DNA from: Bacteroidota bacterium
GTDB taxonomy: Bacteria; Bacteroidota; Bacteroidia; 2-12-FULL-35-15
Assembly: GCA_021323165.1 (NCBI GenBank)
Contig: JAJTCJ010000022.1
Span: forward strand, 1 to 64,000
Direction: 5' to 3'
DNA: 64,000 nucleotides
The notes below the pieces were generated by a model, which saw nothing but the letters and a program-made list of their open reading frames with translations, was not told the DNA's origin and made no database searches. The position numbers and the translations under genes were made by a program. Below, piece after piece: positions 59,603-64,000 of the stretch (position 1 is its first letter; each line of letters begins with the position of its first letter).

Positions 59603-60595
59603 ATGGTTAAAATTGGTAATATAGAATTAGGTGAATTCCCGCTTTTGCTTGCTCCCATGGAGGATGTAAGCGATCCGCCATTCCGCGCTGTTTGTAAAAA
59701 GAACGGTGCAGATCTTATGTATACCGAATTCATCTCTTCGGAAGGACTTATCCGTGATGCGGCTAAAAGTGTCCAGAAACTTGATATTTTTGAGTACGAA
59801 CGTCCTATCGGCATTCAGCTTTTTGGTTCTGATATTGATTCCATGCGTGAAGCAGGGATTATTGCCAATCATGCAAAACCTGATCTTATTGATATAAATT
59901 ATGGTTGTCCGGTAAAACAGGTTGCCTGCAAAGGAGCTGGTGCTGCTCTTCTTCAGGATATACCTAAAATGGTTCAGATGACATCCGAGATCGTAAAGAT
60001 CGCTGATCGCCCTGTTACTGTGAAAACCCGTTTGGGATGGGATGATAATACCAAAAATGTCCCAGAAGTTGCGGAACGTTTACAGGATATAGGAATCCAG
60101 GCTTTAAGTATTCATGGTCGTACGCGTTCTCAAATGTATAAAGGTGAAGCTGATTGGACATTGATAGGAGAGATCAAAAATAATCCCCGTATAAAGATCC
60201 CGATATTTGGAAATGGCGATGTTGATTCTCCTGAAAAAGCGAAATTAATGAAAGACCGTTATGGTGTGGATGGAGTTATGATAGGTCGCGCAAGTATCGG
60301 ATATCCCTGGATTTTCAATGAGATCAAACATTATGTTAAAACCGGCACTCATCTCCCTGCACCAACAATAGCCGATCGTGTAAAGGTGTGTAAAGAACAT
60401 CTGGATTTTTCTATGCGCTGGAAAAGCAACCATGCAGGAATCGTTGAAATGCGTAGGCATTATACAAATTACTTTAAAGGCCTTCCTCACTTTAAAGAAA
60501 GCCGCTTAAAGCTGGTTACAACTTATTCCTATGATGAGATCATCAGTATTTTGGATGATGTTCAAAATCGTTATTCCGAATTGGAACTCATTTAA
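59603..60595 (+). CDS. dusB: tRNA-dihydrouridine synthase
   Basis: The 330-aa flavoenzyme has the Dus signature blocks LAPMEDVSDPPFRAVCKK, INYGCPVKQVACKGAGAALL (active Cys in the GCPVK-x2-x-C stretch), SIHGRTRSQMYKGEADW and GNGDVDSPEKA...GVDGVMIGRASIGYPWIF. It reduces uridines in tRNA D-loops in the cytosol. It is followed after two bases by the HPP protein gene, so the two are co-transcribed. Confidence 0.95.
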   Translation: MVKIGNIELGEFPLLLAPMEDVSDPPFRAVCKKNGADLMYTEFISSEGLIRDAAKSVQKLDIFEYERPIGIQLFGSDIDSMREAGIIANHAKPDLIDINYGCPVKQVACKGAGAALLQDIPKMVQMTSEIVKIADRPVTVKTRLGWDDNTKNVPEVAERLQDIGIQALSIHGRTRSQMYKGEADWTLIGEIKNNPRIKIPIFGNGDVDSPEKAKLMKDRYGVDGVMIGRASIGYPWIFNEIKHYVKTGTHLPAPTIADRVKVCKEHLDFSMRWKSNHAGIVEMRRHYTNYFKGLPHFKESRLKLVTTYSYDEIISILDDVQNRYSELELI

Positions 60596-60597
60596 AA

Positions 60598-61191
60598 ATG
60601 AAGGCTAAGATAAAACGGAACTTTCGCGTTGCACGTTATGTCATCTACCGTGAAACGATCATCAACAAATCAGACATTTTCTGGACTTTTCTCGGAGCCT
60701 TTATCGGGATCGGACTTATAGGATTCATTAGCTCCCAATATCTCAATGTAAATGACAGCCTTTTTCTGATCGGATCTTTTGGTGCCACTGCTGTTCTTGT
60801 TTATGGCGCAACAAACAGTCCGCTGGCTCAGCCTCGTAATTTAGTTGGCGGACATCTGATCAGTGCATTTGTCGGTGTAAGTATTTACAAGCTTTGTCCG
60901 GATATGCTTTGGCTATCTTCAGGGCTTTCAGTCGCGTTATCAATTGTATTGATGCAGATCACAAAAACCTTACATCCTCCGGGAGGAGCAACAGCTTTAA
61001 TAGCGAATATCGGATCGGAAAAAATAAAATCTTTGGGGTTTATGTATGTGATCTCCCCTGTGCTCTGCGGAGTAATAATACTTTTAGTTGTAGCACTGAT
61101 CTTCAATAATATTCCTGACAACAGGTTTTATCCCTATAAAAAACCCAAAAATAAATTTCTTCAGAAGCTGTTGAAGAGATATGAGGATTAA
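60598..61191 (+). CDS. HPP-family membrane protein
   Basis: The 197-aa protein has four or five TM helices and the HPP-domain signature TLHPPGGATALIANIG, with FGATAVLVYGATNSPLAQPRNLVGGHL before it. Plant and cyanobacterial relatives transport nitrite; the substrate here is unknown. It lies two bases after dusB, and its stop codon overlaps the stop codon of the convergent permease gene without a terminator between them. Confidence 0.88.
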   Translation: MKAKIKRNFRVARYVIYRETIINKSDIFWTFLGAFIGIGLIGFISSQYLNVNDSLFLIGSFGATAVLVYGATNSPLAQPRNLVGGHLISAFVGVSIYKLCPDMLWLSSGLSVALSIVLMQITKTLHPPGGATALIANIGSEKIKSLGFMYVISPVLCGVIILLVVALIFNNIPDNRFYPYKKPKNKFLQKLLKRYED

Positions 61192-62399
61192 TTGATCAGC
61201 ACCAAATGCTTTTTTGTAAATATTCTTACCGGATACCAGGCTGCAAAAAATCCAATAAGCATAACAACTGAGATCACCATTACAAAATCCATCAGATGAA
61301 AAGAAACAGGGTAGGCTTCAACCACAAATCCTTCATCAAATTTAATTATTGAAAATGCTCTCTGCAGCCAGCACACAAGCGTTCCAAGGATCATCCCCGA
61401 AACTGCTCCAATAAGGGTGATCAGTAAACCTTCTACAAGAAAGATCTTACGAATAAGCTTTATATCCGCACCCATATTGTGAAGAATAGTGATGTCTTTT
61501 TTCTTTTCAATGATCAACATTGTAAGGGAACCTATAACGTTGAAGGTAGCGATGATCAGAATAAATACGAGGATCAAAAAGGTCCACAGTTTTTCTGAAC
61601 GGAATGTTTTGTATAAAAGTTCATTCTGCTGTTCCCTGTTCTTTACTTCGTATTTATCGCCAAGCACACGCATAATTTCATTTTGAACATTTTCTGCATT
61701 CTGTCCCTTTTGCAATGCAAGTTCAATAGATGAGACTTCTGATGTGTAATCCAGCAGCGCGCGGGCCTTATTAATATTCATGATCACATATTTGTAATCG
61801 AATTCATTGTTGATCGCAAATTCTCCGGCTGTATAAACTCTCATTTCATTCAGTCCGTCTTCCGGGTTTATGCTGTTTGTATGTCCTCGTTTCGGAGCAT
61901 AAACGGTGATAGGATTAAAAAAATCTTTAACACCATTTTCCAAGACATAAGCAATTCCGGCACCAATCACAATATTGTTTTTGGTGATATCGAATTTGCC
62001 TTCCCTGACAAGTGTATCGAAGCCTGTCATTTCTCCAAACTGGTTGTTTACACCCTTAATAGTTGCTACGCATTGTTTATCATTGAATTTTAAAAGCGCA
62101 TTTCCTTCAACTACCTCTGTGTAATAAGCAATACCTTTTATTTTTTTTAATTCTGAAAGTTCAGGCGCGAAAGAATCAAACGTTTTACCTTGTTTAACTG
62201 TAACCTTTATATCTGGATCGAAAGAATTGTATAATGATTCAACAAGATCAGATAAGCCATTAAAAGCCGAAAGAACAATGATCAGAGCCATGGTTCCAAT
62301 ACAAACACCACCAACAGAGATTGCGGAAATTATATTGATAGCATTGTGGGATTTTTTAGATACCAGGTAACGCTTTGCTATGAAGAATGGAAAGTTCAT
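61188..62399 (-). CDS. LolC/LolE-type ABC transporter permease (FtsX fold)
   Basis: The 403-aa protein has the N-terminal block FIAKRYLVSKKSHNAINIISAISVGGVCIGTMALIIVLSAFNG, one TM helix, a periplasmic MacB_PCD-like domain (about 45-240) and three C-terminal TM helices with the FtsX region (LILVFILIIATFNVIGSLTMLIIEKKKDITILHNMGAD). LolC/E proteins extract lipoproteins from the inner membrane with ATPase LolD. The pair rbfA then permease on the same strand is a common Bacteroidota arrangement. LolD is not in the window. Confidence 0.88.
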   Translation of the reverse strand: MNFPFFIAKRYLVSKKSHNAINIISAISVGGVCIGTMALIIVLSAFNGLSDLVESLYNSFDPDIKVTVKQGKTFDSFAPELSELKKIKGIAYYTEVVEGNALLKFNDKQCVATIKGVNNQFGEMTGFDTLVREGKFDITKNNIVIGAGIAYVLENGVKDFFNPITVYAPKRGHTNSINPEDGLNEMRVYTAGEFAINNEFDYKYVIMNINKARALLDYTSEVSSIELALQKGQNAENVQNEIMRVLGDKYEVKNREQQNELLYKTFRSEKLWTFLILVFILIIATFNVIGSLTMLIIEKKKDITILHNMGADIKLIRKIFLVEGLLITLIGAVSGMILGTLVCWLQRAFSIIKFDEGFVVEAYPVSFHLMDFVMVISVVMLIGFFAAWYPVRIFTKKHLVLIN

Positions 62400-62402
62400 C
62401 TA

Positions 62403-62466
62403 GGAATCACGAATTTTTACGAATGTACGAATCTGTGTGTAAGTCATCCTGAACTTGTTTCAGGAT
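62403..62466. repeat. Intergenic ACGAAT repeats and GTCATCC hairpin
   Basis: Contains CACGAATTTTTACGAATGTACGAAT-type short repeats, then GTCATCCTGAA and a hairpin ATCCTGA/TCAGGAT. Similar stretches occur before ansA, before dusB and after the SpoIIE gene. Confidence 0.5.
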
Positions 62467-62483
62467 TTGGGCGCAGGTGTGTT

Positions 62484-62822
62484 CTACTTTTTCAATAATT
62501 CCTCGATCCTCATTGCGTAATCCAATGAATCATCCTGGAAAAAAGTTAGATTAGGAATAATACGAACCTGCTTTTTTATTCTGTCGGATAATTTTGTGCG
62601 GATATCTTTCGTATGAACTTTGATCGAAGCGAGAAGAGCAGCTGTGTCAGGAGTGTTAAACAAGCTTACATACACTTTGGCAACACCAAGATCCGGACTA
62701 ACGCGAACCTGAGTTACTGTAATAAGTGCATTTCCAAAAAGCGGGCGAGTTTCACGTTGAAAGATCTCTCCCAATTCTTTTTGTATCAAACGGGATACTT
62801 TTAGCTGTCTTTGTGAATCCAT
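62484..62822 (-). CDS. rbfA: Ribosome-binding factor A
   Basis: The 112-aa KH-fold protein helps mature the 16S rRNA 5' end and the 30S subunit. Typical features are the N-terminus RQLKVSRLIQKELGEIFQRE, LITVTQVRVSPDLGVAKVYVSLF, and the C-terminal block IRTKLSDRIKKQVRIIPNLTFFQDDSLDYAMRIEELL. Length is normal. It is followed on the same strand by the LolC/E-type permease gene after about 85 bases. Confidence 0.95.
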   Translation of the reverse strand: MDSQRQLKVSRLIQKELGEIFQRETRPLFGNALITVTQVRVSPDLGVAKVYVSLFNTPDTAALLASIKVHTKDIRTKLSDRIKKQVRIIPNLTFFQDDSLDYAMRIEELLKK

Positions 62823-62961
62823 TCTTTAAATTATTTAACAATGCAAAATTAGCAAATAAAAGCCTATAAACCTTATATTTGCGCACGAAATTCAAATGCT
62901 TCAGTAAAACAGAACAATTGAAGTTTAGATTTCGGTACAGCCTTATAAATCTGATTTATAA

Positions 62962-64000
62962 ATGAAAAAGTTTTTCGGGGTATTACGTTATGTTAAAGGC
63001 TACTGGAATTACGCATCCTTAAATATTCTCTTCAATATACTTTCCGTTATATTCTCTCTCTTTTCTATTGCAATGCTGTTTCCTTTTTTACAGGTACTAC
63101 TGTTAAATAATGAGGAAATGCTCAGAGCTATTGTATCGAAAGGGATACCTGAATTTCATCTTTCAGCTTCTTCAATCACAGATAATGTTAATTACTTTTT
63201 AGCAAAGATCATTATAGAGCGGGGCAAACTGGATGCTCTTGTACTGATATGTGTATTTGTAATCACAAATATTTTCCTTAAGAATTTATTCCGCTACCTG
63301 GGAATGTTCTTTATTGCTCCAATCAGAAATGGTGTTGTAAGAGACATGCGGAATAAAATGTATGACAAAGTCCTCCAGCTTCCGCTATCATATTACTCCG
63401 AAGAGCGCAAGGGTGATATTATGAGCAGGATGACAACGGATGTCCAGGAAATTGAATGGAGCATTATGCAGTCGCTGGAAATGATCTTCCGCGAACCTGT
63501 AACTATCCTGATCTACCTTGGAGTCATGCTTACGGTAAGTCCGCAGTTAACTCTTTTTGCGTTCATCTTGCTTCCGGTGAGCGGATTAATGATCGGACGT
63601 ATTGGAAAGAGTCTCAGAAGGTCTTCGGGCAGAAGCAAGGAGAAGATGGGCCTATTGCTTTCTATCATGGAAGAAACTTTAGGAGGTTTAAGGATAATTA
63701 AAGGCTTTAATGCTGAGAAGAATATGAATAACCGTTTCCGGGAAGAAAACGAAGCGTATACAAACATTTCGGTAAAGATGTATCGTAAGACAGATCTTGC
63801 ATCTCCGTTAAGTGAATTTCTCGGTGTTACAGTTATGGTAACCATTTTATATTTCGGAGGGAAATTAGTGTTGGCGGATCAACCGACAATGAACGGTTCA
63901 ATCCTGATAACATACCTGGCAATTTTCGCAATGTTATTGGCGCCCGCAAAAGCGTTTACGACAGCATATTACAATGTTCAGAAAGGACTCGCTTCCGCGG
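62962..64000 (+). CDS. MsbA-like ABC exporter, 5' part (membrane domain only)
   Basis: Absent from the ORF track because it runs off the right edge. The first 346 residues begin MKKFFGVLRYVKGYWNYASL and form the six-helix ABC_membrane domain, with the typical SYYSEERKGDIMSRMTTDVQEIEW coupling region and ETLGGLRIIKGFNAE. The ATPase domain lies outside the window. Bacteroidota homologues of this type are MsbA-like lipid or drug exporters. The RBS region is weak, as usual in this phylum. Confidence 0.88.
   Translation, partial: MKKFFGVLRYVKGYWNYASLNILFNILSVIFSLFSIAMLFPFLQVLLLNNEEMLRAIVSKGIPEFHLSASSITDNVNYFLAKIIIERGKLDALVLICVFVITNIFLKNLFRYLGMFFIAPIRNGVVRDMRNKMYDKVLQLPLSYYSEERKGDIMSRMTTDVQEIEWSIMQSLEMIFREPVTILIYLGVMLTVSPQLTLFAFILLPVSGLMIGRIGKSLRRSSGRSKEKMGLLLSIMEETLGGLRIIKGFNAEKNMNNRFREENEAYTNISVKMYRKTDLASPLSEFLGVTVMVTILYFGGKLVLADQPTMNGSILITYLAIFAMLLAPAKAFTTAYYNVQKGLASA

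Overview
The window looks like chromosomal DNA from a member of the Bacteroidota. It is AT-rich. It carries several very long secreted proteins ending in type IX secretion (T9SS) sorting domains, a PorE-like OmpA protein, TonB-dependent and OprD-like outer-membrane proteins, and promoters with the phylum's TAnnTTTG -7 box. I cannot assign an order from sequence alone.

Layout. 1-1.2 kb: the 5' end of a subtilisin-like protease and a bacilliredoxin. 1.4-20.5 kb: a surface-protein block of four T9SS cargo proteins (2267, 1644, 387 and 744 aa) with Fn3-like, LamG, FG-GAP, PKD, SprB and SBBP repeats, interrupted by an M16 peptidase and tadA. All four end in the same roughly 190-residue module plus a type A sorting domain. 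20.5-29.3 kb: a propeller/SpoIIE phosphatase, aspS, a lipoprotein, and a TPR hybrid histidine kinase with REC and HPt domains. 29.4-34 kb: tyrosine catabolism (hmgA-hppD), a TatD nuclease carrying a 33-nt palindromic in-frame insertion, and an asparaginase. 34-41.3 kb: OmpA lipoprotein, PAS protein, phospholipase D-like lipoprotein, and a TonB receptor locus with a companion lipoprotein and a His/Cys-rich small protein (probably metal uptake). 41.3-42.1 kb: decayed sequence.

43.4-52.3 kb is the most interesting part: an AT-rich, all-minus-strand sulfur island in three transcription units. One is a seven-gene operon (rhodanese, universal stress protein, two YeeE/YedE halves, TsdA-like dihaem cytochrome c, porin, Crp/Fnr regulator). 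One is a five-gene operon (MBL-rhodanese persulfide dioxygenase, rhodanese lipoprotein, two small Cys-containing membrane proteins, thioredoxin). One is a single TSUP exporter gene. Each unit begins with the same promoter architecture: a dyad TGTAAC-N4-GTWACC, then GTTAA, exactly 16 nt, then a -7 box. That puts the dyad near -41, the class II Crp/Fnr activator position. The regulator encoded at the end of the first operon is the obvious candidate and has a Cys triad that might sense persulfides. Beyond the island lie wrecks of an MFS transporter and a second Crp/Fnr gene, then tRNA-Ser(GGA) with a broken tandem copy split by a perfect palindrome.

53.5-64 kb is more ordinary: PorE-like protein, a frameshifted Hsp20 gene, HPII-type catalase, CPBP protease, dusB, an HPP membrane protein, a LolC/E-type permease, rbfA, and the 5' part of an MsbA-like ABC transporter. 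I saw no insertion sequence, transposase, integrase, CRISPR array or rRNA gene.
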